64,000 nt of DNA. Source: CAVVUF01 sp963751425 (GTDB lineage: Bacteria; Chloroflexota; Anaerolineae; Anaerolineales; UBA4823). The stretch spans positions 1,178,001-1,242,000 of the forward strand of contig CAVVUF010000002.1 of assembly GCA_963751425.1 (NCBI GenBank), written 5' to 3'. Both the position numbers and the translations under genes were made by a program. Below, in pieces: positions 40,889 to 50,495 of this stretch; position 1 is the stretch's first letter, and every line of letters starts with the position of its first letter. The notes beneath the pieces were generated by a model, which worked only from the letters and a program-made list of their open reading frames with translations, ran no database searches and was not told where the DNA came from.

Positions 40889-40901
40889 CCCGTACCTGTA
40901 A

Positions 40902-42044
40902 ATGAGCGAACCGAATACACTCGATCCTGAACGTCAAAAAAAAGCAAAGCAATATGCCCGCCTCCACCGCCGCTTGATGGTGGTCGACCTGGTCCTGGGA
41001 GGGCTTTACCTGCTGGCATGGCTGTTTCTGGGCTGGTCGCAAGCGTTAAAAGATTACCTGGTGGGGTTCACGACAAACGATTGGCTGCTGGTGGCAGGAT
41101 TTGGGTTTATTTTCGCGGCGGGGTATTTTCTCATCGATCTGCCGCTCTCCTATTATTCTGGGTATGTCCTGCCGCACCAATATGAGCTTTCTACCCAAAG
41201 CTTTTCCAGGTGGGTGGTCGACCAGGTAAAGGGCATCCTGGTAGGGGGAATCCTGGGATTCCTGGTGCTGGAAGTAATCTATGCCGTGCTGCGGGCAGCG
41301 CCTGAGACCTGGTGGCTGTGGGTCGGAATCTTGCTTTTGCTTTTCAATGTGCTGCTCTCGAGTCTGGCGCCGGTGCTGCTCTTCCCGATATTCTATAAAG
41401 TTAAGCCGCTTGGAGAAGATCATCAAGGGCTGGTGGAGCGGTTGAAGAAGCTGGCAGAGGAGGCGCATACCCAGGTGCAGGGGGTGTTCCAGTTCGATAT
41501 GAGCAGCAAGACGAAGCAAGCCAACGCGGCCTTGATGGGGTTGGGCAAAACAAGGCGGATAGTGCTGGGAGATACTTTGCTGAGCGAGTTCACCAGCGAT
41601 GAAATTGAGACGGTGATTGCCCATGAGCTTGGGCACCATGTGAATCGGGATATTCCGCTGGGAATACTCTTCAGCAGCCTGGTGACCATGGTCGGGCTTT
41701 ACCTGGCTTCGTTGGGCTTGGAGTGGGGAGTGGAAGCTTTTGGCTTCGAAAGCCCAGCCGATATTGCGGCCTTCCCACTCTTTGGGCTGGTGATGGCGCT
41801 GTATGGGCTGGTGACCATGCCGCTGGAAAATGGCTATTCACGCTGGCGCGAGCGCAGAGCAGATGCTTACGCTCTGAAAGCAACCCGAAAAGGGGAGGCA
41901 TATGCTTCCGCACTGGTGCGACTGGCTAACCAAAACCTGGCAGATGTGGATCCGGAGCGGTGGGAGGAGTTCCTGTTATATTCGCACCCCGCCCTGGGTA
42001 AGCGCATTCAGATGGCCAAGGAGTTTTCTGAAAATTTAACCTAG
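40902..42044 (+). CDS. M48-family membrane metallopeptidase (STE24/HtpX-like)
   Basis: 380 residues. Zinc site HELGHH in TVIAHELGHHVNRD and the third ligand Glu in ERRADAYALK are intact. Several transmembrane helices precede (LVLGGLYLLAWLFLGWSQAL, GFGFIFAAGYFLIDLPL, GILGFLVLEVIYAVLR, WVGILLLLFNVLLSSLAPV), and NGYSRWRERRADAYALKATRKGEAYASAL is typical of the CAAX-protease-like branch. It degrades damaged membrane proteins or trims small peptides in the membrane. Uninterrupted. Confidence 0.9.
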   Translation: MSEPNTLDPERQKKAKQYARLHRRLMVVDLVLGGLYLLAWLFLGWSQALKDYLVGFTTNDWLLVAGFGFIFAAGYFLIDLPLSYYSGYVLPHQYELSTQSFSRWVVDQVKGILVGGILGFLVLEVIYAVLRAAPETWWLWVGILLLLFNVLLSSLAPVLLFPIFYKVKPLGEDHQGLVERLKKLAEEAHTQVQGVFQFDMSSKTKQANAALMGLGKTRRIVLGDTLLSEFTSDEIETVIAHELGHHVNRDIPLGILFSSLVTMVGLYLASLGLEWGVEAFGFESPADIAAFPLFGLVMALYGLVTMPLENGYSRWRERRADAYALKATRKGEAYASALVRLANQNLADVDPERWEEFLLYSHPALGKRIQMAKEFSENLT

Positions 42045-42054
42045 ACATAAAAAT

Positions 42055-42085
42055 AGCCGCCCGAAGTTATCGCTTCGCGGCGGCT
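42055..42085 (-). terminator. Terminator hairpin between M48 and PspC genes
   Basis: AGCCGCCCGAAG (42055-42066) pairs imperfectly with CTTCGCGGCGGCT (42073-42085). On the minus strand it is followed by ATTTTTA, so it most likely ends the PspC transcript and also serves the convergent M48 gene. Confidence 0.65.
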
Positions 42086-42110
42086 GTACAGTTTATTAAG
42101 TAGAGGCGTC

Positions 42111-42308
42111 TTAATCTGAGGGGATGATGAGCCAGGCGAGAATGTAGACCAGGAAACCCGGAATTCCGCCGGGGATCAGCGCTAATAAGAACGCTAGGCG
42201 GAACCAGAATGCACTCAGGCCAAAGAATTCTCCCAAACCACCACACACACCGGCAAAGATGCGGCTGCGGCGGGAACGGCGCAAGGTTTTCGTAGTTGCG
42301 TTATTCAT
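42111..42308 (-). CDS. PspC-domain stress protein
   Basis: 65 residues. RRSRRSRIFAGVCGGLGEFFG and the following helix (FRLAFLLALIPGGIPGFLVYILAWLIIP) are the complete PspC domain, a small membrane protein of envelope-stress responses. The start at 42308 (MNNATTK) follows AAGGAGTAATT; a longer frame upstream is non-conserved. Confidence 0.85.
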   Translation of the reverse strand: MNNATTKTLRRSRRSRIFAGVCGGLGEFFGLSAFWFRLAFLLALIPGGIPGFLVYILAWLIIPSD

Positions 42309-42494
42309 AATTACTCCTTTCAATAGATCACTGCTGAGACACAGAGAGCCCAGAAAAGTAATCAAAGAAAACCTGTTGCTCTCGAATTTCTTTTTCTAAC
42401 TTGAGTATTCACTTTGATTTACGTTTAAAAGATAAAAAAGTTTCTCGGAGCAGCTTGGTGTTTCGCGGAGGAGTAAATTTCTCTTTCGGTTACT

Positions 42495-43006
42495 TTACCA
42501 ATGATTCCAGTGCAGCATTTCATTGAGCTGTTTGCGGCCGCCTTGGCGGGGCGGGGCAATCAATTTCTCCTCGTCAGCCGGGTAACCGAAGGAGATGGCA
42601 ATGTGCAGGTGGAGCTCGACGGGGAAACCCAGGATCTGGCGGGCGCGCTCGGTTTCGTATATCGAGGCCAGGCATGACCCTACGCCCAGCTCCCAGGCGG
42701 CGAGCTGCATGTAGGCAGCCGCCTGGCCACGTCGAACATGGTTTGGAACTTTTCAGCAGGATTGGGGTGGATGAGTGCCACGCCCAGGGAAGCTCCAGCT
42801 AAATGTCCTGCCCATTCTCCACATTCGGAGAGCTGCTGGAGGATGGACTGATCGGTAATGGCAACGAAGTGCCAGGGCTGGGTGTTCTTGGAAGACTGCG
42901 CCCGCCGCCCGGCGTTTAGGATGGCGAGGATGGTTGCCTCAGGGAGGGGCTCGGGAGTGAATTCACGCACGGCGCGCTTGAGACGGATGGCATCGGAGAT
43001 GTTCAT
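42495..43006 (-). CDS. Nitroreductase-family FMN protein
   Basis: About 170 residues after joining one frame break near 42725. MNISDAIRLKRAVREFTPEPLP with the Arg/Ser-type FMN site, RRAQSSKNTQPWHFVAITDQ, and ELGVGSCLASIYETERARQILG, then AISFGYPADEEK are in family order. These flavoenzymes reduce nitro or quinone compounds with NAD(P)H; some act in cofactor metabolism. It is the last gene of the operon with rhomboid, RNB nuclease and GGDEF protein; ATG follows AAGGAATA. Confidence 0.82.
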
Positions 43007-43082
43007 TATTCCTTGCTTTCTGAAATTACTTTAAAGCCTGGCTCGCGAAAATCGGGGTCAATTGATGAGGATGTGCGCTTGT

Positions 43083-43749
43083 TCAGAAAATGTAAAATTC
43101 ATTTTCGATGTGAAATCTTGTATAACTCCTAAACAAAAAGGTCAGCACAAACCCCGCGACAAATCCGCCAACATGCGCCATATACGCCACGCCTCCCGTG
43201 TGTGCTGTATCGGCAATGGAACCGAACTTGGCTAAAAAACTGCAGGACGATCCAAAACCCAATGACGATCAGCGCAGGCACTTGAATCACTTGTTGGCCC
43301 TGCAATACTCTGACCCTCCCCTGTGGGAACAGCAAAATGTAAGCGCCGAGCACACCTGCGATCGCTCCTGAGGCTCCCAAATTCGGGATGTTTGATCCGG
43401 TCTGAACAGTCAATTGTGCAAAAGTTGCCGCAAGCCCGCAGAGCAGGTAGAAGATTGTGAACTTGATGTGACCAAAACGGTCTTCCACATTGTCGCCGAA
43501 GATCCATAGGTAAAGCATATTGCCTCCCAGGTGGACCCATCCGGCATGCATGAACATGGAAGTGAATAGCGTCAAAAAATCGGTGCCGGGATTGGCAAGG
43601 AAGCGGCTGGGGACAAAAGCCCACGTCTGGATAAAAGCGTCACCACCGCCCAGTTCCACGAAGAAGAACAGAACATTCAGGGCGATCAAAGCATAGGTGA
43701 CCAGTGGAACAATTCTGCGAGCACTATTATCATCACCAATCGGTAACAT
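43083..43749 (-). CDS. Rhomboid-family intramembrane serine protease
   Basis: About 221 residues after one frame change near 43220. The catalytic Ser is in NLGASGAIAGVLGAYI and the catalytic His in the shifted frame AYMAHVGGFVAGFVLTFLF. SMFMHAGWVHLGGNMLYLWIFG is the HxxxN helix. At least six hydrophobic segments are visible. Rhomboids cut within membrane-spanning segments of substrate proteins. ATG follows GAAGGAG and lies 13 bases after the RNB gene. Confidence 0.87.
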
Positions 43750-43762
43750 AATATTTTCTCCT

Positions 43763-45238
43763 TCAATATCTGGATCCGTTCACTTTCTTGAAATCAATAA
43801 ACCCTTGCTGAACATCTATTCCAATTAACTGCACACGTAGCCGGTCGCCAACATCCATGCCTTCAAATCCCTGCACAAGTTTGCCTTCAACCGGGATGCT
43901 GAGAAGCCGGACCCAGGTCCCTTTGTCGGAAGCGCCCGTGACGATCGAATCAAACTGCTCACCGATCCTCGATTCAAGCAGAAGCGCCGCGGCGGATTTT
44001 TCGACCCGCCGTTCCACTTTGTTGGCCGCATCTTCTGCTTCGGTGCAATGCGCTGCCAAATCATCCAGTTCATCTTTGCTATAGGGTACAGGCTTATCCT
44101 CTAAGGCCGCTTTCAACAGGCGTTGGGTAAGCAGATCGGGATAGCGGCGATTCGGAGCGGTGGAGTGAGGCATAGTCTTTGACGGCCAGGCCAAAGTGGC
44201 CCGGGGCATCTCCATCAGGAAGTTCGGCAATATATTCGCCGCTGCCAGAAGCTTGATCACCGCCAGGGATAAGTCCGGGAAGCGCAACGGATCTGCGGCT
44301 TTTTGCTGGACGAGAAACTCCTCCAGCGCTTTTGAATCCGGCGTTCCGGGCAGCATGCTCCCGTGTCGGCGGCGATTTCAACAATCCGCTCCCAACGTTT
44401 GGGTGTGCGGACTACGCGGCGGATCGAAGGGAAATCTATTGGCGGAGAGATAGCGGGCCGTCACGCCGTTGGCCGCGATCATGAAGTCCTCAATGATCTC
44501 CTTGGCGCGGTTCTTTTCATCGATTTCGAGCGAACGGATCTGGTCGCCGTCGAATACCGGTTTGGCTTCAATGGTTTCCAAACTCAGCGCCCCCTGAATG
44601 TGACGAAGCTCCTTCATGCTTTGGGCGGTTTGATCCTGCAAACGCAGGTTTTCCTCCAACCCTTCACGGACAGCAACGCCTCAGGAATTGCTCCATTTCC
44701 ATCCAGCCAGGCCGCGATGCTGTTATAAGCGAGTTTGGCATGGTTGCGGACCCATGCCCTGTAAATATCAGAATCCGGCAAGGATCCGTCTACATCAATC
44801 TCCATTTCAATGACAAGCGCCAGACGATCCTCGTTGAGATTCAGTGAGGTGAAATCGGTGGAAAGTTTTTCAGGAAGCATCGGGAAAATCTCGGCGGCGG
44901 TATAAACCGAGGTGGTATTGTGACGGGCATGTTCATCGATGGCTGATCCGTCTTAAACGAGGGCAGTCCACATCCGCAATGGCAACCAGAATCTTGACTT
45001 TGCCAGCGGGCATGGCCTCGGCAACCGTCAACTGATCCAGATCACGCGAGTATCGTTGTCAATGGAAGCCCAAAAAGGTTCCGCAGGTCAGAAGGAGGGG
45101 CTGCCTAGCAACCTATGGTGCCTGAATCTCGCTAAGTTCGGCAAACACGCCAGTATTAAGAACGGGAGACAGCCTCTTTATACATGGCTCTTCGGGCAAT
45201 ATCGTAGGATCGTGCGATGGCGCTGATTATGATTTCAT
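43763..45238 (-). CDS. RNB-domain exoribonuclease (RNase II/R family), heavily frame-broken
   Basis: Expected length about 490 residues, now split over at least seven frame changes. Landmarks in order from the ATG at 45238 (behind AGAAGG): ARRAMYKEA, VFAELSEIQAP, SIDNDTR then DLDQLTVAEAMP, KVKILVAIADVD (the RNB catalytic region), YTAAEIFPMLPEKLSTDFTSL, HNAKLAYNSIAAW region as NHAKLAYNSIAAWLDG, STAPNRRYPDLLTQRLL, and a C-terminal S1-like beta region ending VNGSRY. It would degrade RNA 3' to 5'. The start overlaps the GGDEF gene stop by 12 bases. The break density is the highest in the window, so a true pseudogene is possible. Confidence 0.7.
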
Positions 45239-46776
45239 CGGATTACCTTCTCTCCTCTTCGTAGGGTCATCGCTGGATTTGGGTGGCTCGTTTTCTCTTA
45301 TTTTTTCAAGATCACAGTGGGCAACGATGTGGTCCCGACCGCATCGTTTGGCGGCATACAGAGCTTCATCCGCGGCACGGAGAAGTCCATAGGCAGAGAC
45401 ATCCTCCTGCGGCGCTTCTACCAGGCCGACGGACAAGGTTATGTCACCCAGCAGTTGTCCCCCATACCATATCTTCCTCTTTTTAACATTCATGCAGATC
45501 CTTTCCAGGTGCTGACGGCTGGCTTCCACGGGGAATCGATAAAATCGAGCACGAACTCCTCTCCTCCGAAACGACAAACAATATCGCTCTCACGGGTATT
45601 CTCCCGAAAAGCTTTCCCCAGCTCACTCAATATCAGATCACCGGCTTCGTGGCCATAGGTGTCGTTGAAGTGCTTAAAATGGTCTATATCCACCATGGCA
45701 ATTTTTCCGATCTGTATTGTCGCCGGGCTTGGCATAGCTCCCTGGGAAGAGTGTCTCCCATATAGCGCCGGTTGAAAAGGCCGGTGAGGGAATCATGGGT
45801 TGCCTGTACCGACATGATCTCCCGCATTTTCAAGTTGGCTAAGGACAACTTAATCCCTTCACCGACGGAAACGACCAGCTGCCTCCACCGGAGGGCGTCT
45901 TCGTTGCTCACCACCGGCATTTCCAGCTGAATCAATCCCAGGGTATCGCCTCGAACTACCATTGGCAGGCACAGGTACCCCGAGGTGAGGGATCGAATGA
46001 AATGATGGCAGACGACGCCGGCCTGCGGAAAGGCCACCTCATGAGGCTGCCCCCGCCGCATCGCCCAGCAATCCTCCAGGGAAAAGACGGAAATCAACAA
46101 CGAATCGTCCCCCAGCGCGCAACCGTCTCAAGGTATTGGCCGGAATCGCGTTGGATGGCCGTACCTCCGCTCAGGCCGTTAAACAGGTCCCCCATCGCCA
46201 GCGAAATCACATGATAAGCCTCATCTTGCGTCTTGCAAGCCTGAAGCAAATTATACATGCGGGTTAAGCAGACTCATTTCACGGTCATGTTTCTGTAATT
46301 AGGCGACCAAAGCCGATAATTCTATCATAGGTTTTGCGTAAGCTAACTTTGTTTCGCATGCGCTCAGATATAGCGTGGATGTGCATTGAATCACCTGCTT
46401 GCCATCGACTTCATAGAGATTGGATACAAACTCCACCTCGAAGCGCTTCCCGTCGTGTGTCTCAGGGGTAACTCTTATAACGAATATATTTTTTTTGCTG
46501 CAATTCTCGAAATGCAGCCTGGCTGACAACAATATCCTTGAAGGGACCGATTTCCCAAAGCTTCTTCCCTAATATTTCTGCGTGAGTATAGCCTAACAGC
46601 TCAATGAGAAAGGGATTGACATCGGTGATGGGTCCTGAGACGGCATCAAGGATCAAGATGCCATCCTTGGCAGTTTCGAAAAGCCGGCGATAACGAGTTT
46701 CGGAATTATTGAGGGCATCCTCAGCCCGGTTACGTTCAGCTTTATCGGATTTGAACGAAATTCTTTGGCCAGGCAT
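45227..46776 (-). CDS. PAS-GAF-GGDEF diguanylate cyclase
   Basis: About 510 residues after several frame changes (near 46480, 46320, 46100, 45700, 45560). Order: PAS (SETRYRRLFETAKDGILILDA), a PAC-like segment (HDGKRFEVEFVSNLYEVDG), a GAF-like segment (GYLCLPMVVRGDTLGLIQLE), and GGDEF (LTGLFNRRYMGDTL, FKHFNDTYGHEAGD). The active site reads GGEEF and the product-inhibition site RESD lies five residues before it. It therefore should make cyclic di-GMP and be feedback controlled. No membrane segment. First gene of the RNB-rhomboid-nitroreductase unit. Confidence 0.8.
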
Positions 46777-46895
46777 GTGCTTACGGGATAAGGTCCTCGG
46801 TTAGACTGGGATTACCGGCTGCAAAATATTATCTACGAAAAGGTGAGTTTCTGGTATAGGCGACAATGCAGTTCTCCTCCTGGGCCAAAGGGCTG

Positions 46896-47006
46896 CTACT
46901 TTTGAACAGGCCCCGTCTTACCAGCCTCTTGCTTCAACCGCCGCACATGTGTGCGCTGGCTTTTGGATAATCGTTTGGTGTTATTCTTCGTTTCCTTGGT
47001 TGCCAT
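46896..47006 (-). CDS. Small basic protein of 36 residues
   Basis: MATKETKNNTKRLSKSQRTH and a further 16 residues ending GPVQK. Eleven of 36 residues are Lys or Arg. AAGGAG lies 9 bases before the ATG, an excellent ribosome-binding site, which is the main reason to believe it. No family recognised; binding to nucleic acid is possible from charge alone. Confidence 0.5.
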   Translation of the reverse strand: MATKETKNNTKRLSKSQRTHVRRLKQEAGKTGPVQK

Positions 47007-47223
47007 TTTTGTTTTCTCCTTATTCTTTTGGGGTTATTTAGATTTGAAATCGCCCAGGATGCGCTTCACCTGATATGCAGCTCGGCTACCTGGCGAAAAT
47101 GGAAGCCCATGCTGGTCAGGGTGTTTGCTATAGGGAACAGCCGAGGGCGGCGGAACAGAGTCCAGAAATGGAGCCGCCAAATTCAATTCATAGCAGCGAC
47201 GCTGTGGGGTGATTAGGCTGACT

Positions 47224-47494
47224 TTAGCGTCGGAAAACCCTTCTCCCACCCAGCAGGCGCAGCAGGAAAAGCAGCAGTACCGCCCCACCGAATGCGATTA
47301 GGATCGACGGCAGGTTGATTTCCTGAAATTGGATCACCGATGTGGAAGAAATGGGAAGCAATCCAACCTCCCAAGAATCCACCTATCACGCCGACGACGA
47401 TGTCACCAATACAACCATAGCCGCCCCCTTTCACGACCACTCCAGCCAAAAAACCGGCAATCAAACCAACCACAATCCAAGAAAGTATTCCCAT
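47224..47494 (-). CDS. GlsB/YeaQ/YmgE-family small membrane stress protein
   Basis: About 90 residues. MGILSWIVVGLIAGFLAGVV, KGGGYGCIGDIVVGVIGGFLGGWI are the two family helices. A frame change near 47325 restores the expected third helix INLPSILIAFGGAVLLLFLL and a short RR-rich tail with stop at 47224. GGAG lies before the ATG at 47494. The leader carries a hairpin (47540-47563) related to those of other stress genes here. Confidence 0.85.
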
Positions 47495-47539
47495 TCTAAT
47501 CTCCAACTATTTTTATTTAGGTGTAACGGTTTCGAATAA

Positions 47540-47563
47540 GCGCAGGATGTAAATCCTGTGCGC
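47540..47563 (-). promoter_or_regulatory. Leader hairpin of the GlsB gene, shared family
   Basis: GCGCAGGAT, 4 bases, ATCCTGTGCGC form a stem-loop 46 bases before the start codon. The minus-strand sequence AATTGCGCACAGGAT matches AATTGCGTAGAGGAT in the leader at 62846-62873. Confidence 0.55.
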
Positions 47564-47630
47564 AATTGTGTAAAAACAAGGCCATGCTACTCAGTAAATC
47601 AAAGCCCTTAGAAATTTTTGTAATTGATCT

Positions 47631-48049
47631 TCATCCTGGTCTTGGCAATTCCATCAACTCTTGGAGAAGCTGTGTAACCAGCTGTTCGGGATTGCCATTG
47701 AGCTGACCAGCTTCTGCCTCGGTAATTTTGCTCCACCGGGAGTGGATTTTACGCTGTACCATGTCCCAATGCCCTTCCATAAGTATGTTTGGTACGGAGT
47801 GTTCTCTAATAAAGAAATTGACCACCAGTAACAGGACAATGGCACCCCCCAACGACACCAACAGGCATGGTAAGCTAAAGCTGGTCGTGTTGATATGCAA
47901 CATGGGTACAGTAGTAACCAACCACGAAAGCGCCAACGCTGCCCACAACGATATTGATGAGGAGGACCGGACGTCGGCGTTGGACGATTAAAAGTAGCCA
48001 GTCCGCCGATGACAGCACCAGCGAGAAGCCAAATGAAATAATTAACCAT
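47631..48049 (-). CDS. Membrane domain fused to CsbD-like stress domain
   Basis: About 140 residues after joining breaks near 48000 and 47905. MVNYFIWLLAGAVIGGLATL, then VLLINIVVGSVGAFVVGYY and LPCLLVSLGGAIVLLLVVNF are GlsB-like helices. The C-terminal HWDMVQRKIHSRWSKITEAE followed by QLNGNPEQLVTQLLQE is a CsbD-like domain, normally a separate general-stress protein. The fusion would tether CsbD to the membrane. The regulon element lies 100 bases upstream (48150). Confidence 0.78.
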
Positions 48050-48149
48050 ATTGTTCTCTCTACTTTTTCAAACACACGCGTTATCGATACTAGCATTACA
48101 TTTGGTATTGCTTCCACCATGGAGTATGGATGCAGTTACCTATAATTAT

Positions 48150-48204
48150 TAAGTATAATGACGTAGCGTCTCAAAAGCGTCACAACACGTTGCCTGGTTG
48201 TGTT
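48150..48204 (-). promoter_or_regulatory. Regulon promoter element, copy A
   Basis: On the minus strand: TGTGACGCTTTTGA (48184-48171), 13 bases, TATACTTA (48157-48150), 100 bases before the CsbD-fusion start. CACAAC and GTTGTG just upstream form a small inverted repeat. The remainder of the 48050-48392 gap holds no supported gene. Confidence 0.6.
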
Positions 48205-48392
48205 CTCTGATACTCTCTAGCTGGGCAATGTCGTACAGCAAAAACATCACCGAGACGGAGCATGGAAATGTGAGGTGTCAGCGTTGTTATGCTGATGCCG
48301 ATTTGGCTAACCAAACCGGGTGCAGCTCGCCAGGTAAAGAACGAACGGTACTTAATGAGACGAGTCCCTTTTTATCCTGGCAATGACGGTAA

Positions 48393-48920
48393 TCACTCTG
48401 ATGTCGGTCCGGGATAAGTGATCTTATTTTGTCCACTTTTCGCTGACGGGGTTAACAGGTGGGGTTTGCTGGTTTTCTCGTTGAAGATGTCTTCCACTTT
48501 TATATTTCGAATTAATAAAGCATCACCGATCAGTGACCGGTGACATCGCCATGGCACTGCTTCTGCACACATGATGGCGATTTGTTTTTCTTTTGCAAGG
48601 TCGATCAACTCGCCCATTGCCCTAGCAAATTGGGAGTTTGCATATAATCGGCATATCAACGGAAGGGTACCTTCCAGGCGGAGTTGATGGATGTTTTTGT
48701 CGTATGTCGCAGCCCGCCAAGTCCTTCAAGCCAGAAATATTCGATGGCCTGCTTGCTGTAATTCTTCCCTCAGCTCTTCTTCATTGAATTGCGGGTTATG
48801 GCGAGATCTTGGAATTTGAGCGTACATCGACGATTTGCTCAATCCTAACTTAACAAGCATACGGATGAACTCATCGATTGGATGAGTTGAATGACCAACC
48901 GTAAAGATCACCTCATTCAT
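48393..48920 (-). CDS. DUF488-family protein
   Basis: About 175 residues across several frame changes (near 48830, 48740-48730 and 48650). VIFTVGHSTHPIDEFIRML, PRSRHNPQFNEEELREELQQ and IAIMCAEAVPWRCHRSLIGDALL are the three DUF488 blocks; the Cys and CHR motif are conserved in the family. Biochemical role is not established. Start ATG at 48920. Downstream of the FAD reductase in the same direction. Confidence 0.78.
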
Positions 48921-48936
48921 ACGACCTGATTCAAAT

Positions 48937-49086
48937 TTATTTTTTGGGAAGGTACTTTCGCGAAAAAAACGAGTTTTGAGCTCTTTCATAAAGTTGGTCA
49001 GTTTTCTCAGCCATGATAAAGTCGTTCTGGTGTAGATCTTTAATTTTGCGGGTCCACAAGGTGACTGTCACTTTTCTCCATTCCAT
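48937..49086 (-). CDS. Short uncharacterised ORF
   Basis: 49 residues beginning MEWRKVTVTLWTRKIKDLHQ, rich in charged residues, preceded by AAGGATAGG. It fits between the FAD reductase (10 bases) and DUF488 (16 bases) in one transcript. I recognise no family, and given the frame errors nearby it may be part of a longer gene. Confidence 0.4.
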   Translation of the reverse strand: MEWRKVTVTLWTRKIKDLHQNDFIMAEKTDQLYERAQNSFFSRKYLPKK

Positions 49087-49096
49087 GATCCTATCC

Positions 49097-50269
49097 TTAA
49101 GGCAGCCGGTTTTTCAGGTCTGTCGCCTTGAACGGACCTGGTTCGGCGATCAGAGCACGCGCTGCCGGCACAGTGTCCCAAACATTCCATAGCAGCACAC
49201 CTCGTACTCTCCCATCGGCCAAATAGTAGACCACACCTTTTTTGAAGGGATCATACCAATCCACAAAAGTCTCTAGACGGGGATCGAGCTCGCCAACCGC
49301 CTCATATCCATGCTCAAATAAATCCGAATAAAAATAGGACAGGTGTTGGTAAAGTTCGTTGGCATCGGCCATGTTGCGTCCGGCCTGTTTGCCCATCGTA
49401 TTAGCGTTGTCTTCGTGTTCAACCCGCAGGCGTTTCCCCAGGGTGGGCTGGTAGAATTCAGCCACATCCCCGGCGGCGAAGATATCCGGGTGGTCGGTGC
49501 GCAGCATTTCGTCCACAAGTATCCCGTTGCCGACCTTAAGCCCAGCAGATTGGGCCAGCTCAACATTCGGCAGGATCCCGATTCCGGCGATCACACCGTC
49601 AACCTGAACTTGATGTCCCAGGACAGTTATAAGGTAATATGAAACTTTACTCTTCCTCAGGTCTTTCACATTCTCACCCGCAAGCACCTTCACCCCCTTC
49701 TCGCGGAAATAATTGTTTAGATAAAGGGGCAGTCTGCGAGGGAAAATGCGTACTCCAATTCCTTCTTCGGGAAACAGCATGGTCACTTTTTTCCGACCAT
49801 AGTCATGGCTGAAGCATTCTCTGAGCCAATAAAGCCCGCGCCAATCACTCCAAAGTGCTCGCTTTGCCCGCACCTCTGCTAAACGCCGATAATCTTGTAG
49901 GGTGCGGTATTTAATGATGTCCTCTCCTGCGAAGGGCAGTTTGCGTGGTTTTCCGCCGGTTGCCAAAAGCAGTTTTTCATAGGTATAACTCACTCTACGG
50001 TCATCCTGTACTTGCTTCTTTTGTGGCTCGATTAATCTGACCGTTCGTCCGAGAATTAGTTCTGCTGTACGTTCTTCTGTCTTACGCCAAATGCTGTCAA
50101 GCGGCTTTCCCTTCCAAAGGGCTTTGGATAGGGGTGGGCGGTCATAGGGTGGATCGTGATCTTCTCCAATTAGAGCGATACTGCCCTTTGGATCCAGCTC
50201 GCGGATACCTTGTACTGCAGCATCTGCAGTCATGCCAGCGCCAATGATCAAGTATTTATAATGGGTCAT
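49097..50269 (-). CDS. FAD/NAD(P)-dependent reductase (AIF/ferredoxin-reductase type)
   Basis: 390 residues, apparently uninterrupted. FAD site: YLIIGAGMTADAAVQGI; PPYDRPPLSKALW; YEKLLLATGGKPRKLP; second FAD motif IFAAGDVAEF. The NAD(P)-binding motif is missing from this frame. Bases about 49810-49880 are read out of frame; the alternative frame gives FGVIGAGFIGSENASAM, the missing Rossmann motif. A pair of opposite single-base indels keeps the ORF open and hides the loss. The real protein is a monodehydroascorbate- or rubredoxin-reductase-like enzyme with C-terminal domain. Element B lies 138 bases upstream. Confidence 0.83.
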   Translation of the reverse strand: MTHYKYLIIGAGMTADAAVQGIRELDPKGSIALIGEDHDPPYDRPPLSKALWKGKPLDSIWRKTEERTAELILGRTVRLIEPQKKQVQDDRRVSYTYEKLLLATGGKPRKLPFAGEDIIKYRTLQDYRRLAEVRAKRALWSDWRGLYWLRECFSHDYGRKKVTMLFPEEGIGVRIFPRRLPLYLNNYFREKGVKVLAGENVKDLRKSKVSYYLITVLGHQVQVDGVIAGIGILPNVELAQSAGLKVGNGILVDEMLRTDHPDIFAAGDVAEFYQPTLGKRLRVEHEDNANTMGKQAGRNMADANELYQHLSYFYSDLFEHGYEAVGELDPRLETFVDWYDPFKKGVVYYLADGRVRGVLLWNVWDTVPAARALIAEPGPFKATDLKNRLP

Positions 50270-50308
50270 ATCTATTCTTTCTCTTCTATCTCAGGTTTAT
50301 TAACCGAC

Positions 50309-50340
50309 GTCATACAAAGGGTATATACCCTTTACATGAC
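50309..50340 (-). promoter_or_regulatory. Leader hairpin of the FAD reductase gene
   Basis: AAAGGGTATATACCCTTT (50316-50333) is a perfect 18-base palindrome, enclosed by GTCAT and ATGAC. The minus strand continues GACGTC...TTAATAAACCT, which resembles the leader of the PRC-barrel gene (ATGACATCAAATAATAAACCT region). Confidence 0.55.
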
Positions 50341-50407
50341 TGTTTCAATAAAAAGGCTTAGCCCTTATTGGGGAAGATGTGATAACCAGGCTTGAACCGA
50401 GGAATTT

Positions 50408-50464
50408 TAAGTATAGTGGAGTATAATTTCTCAAAAGCGTCACAGTTCTTCGACTGGTTTTGAT
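50408..50464 (-). promoter_or_regulatory. Regulon promoter element, copy B
   Basis: Minus strand: TGTGACGCTTTTGA (50444-50431), 15 bases, TATACTTA (50415-50408), 138 bases before the FAD reductase start. A second TATACT occurs inside the spacer. It is the most diverged copy outside the two conserved blocks. Confidence 0.6.
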
Positions 50465-50495
50465 GAGATCCTGGGGACTTATTTTTGCCAATATT

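Noticed and set aside
48198..48386. A 62-residue plus-strand frame
   Set aside because: It starts inside the regulon element, has no ribosome-binding site, and shows no family features.
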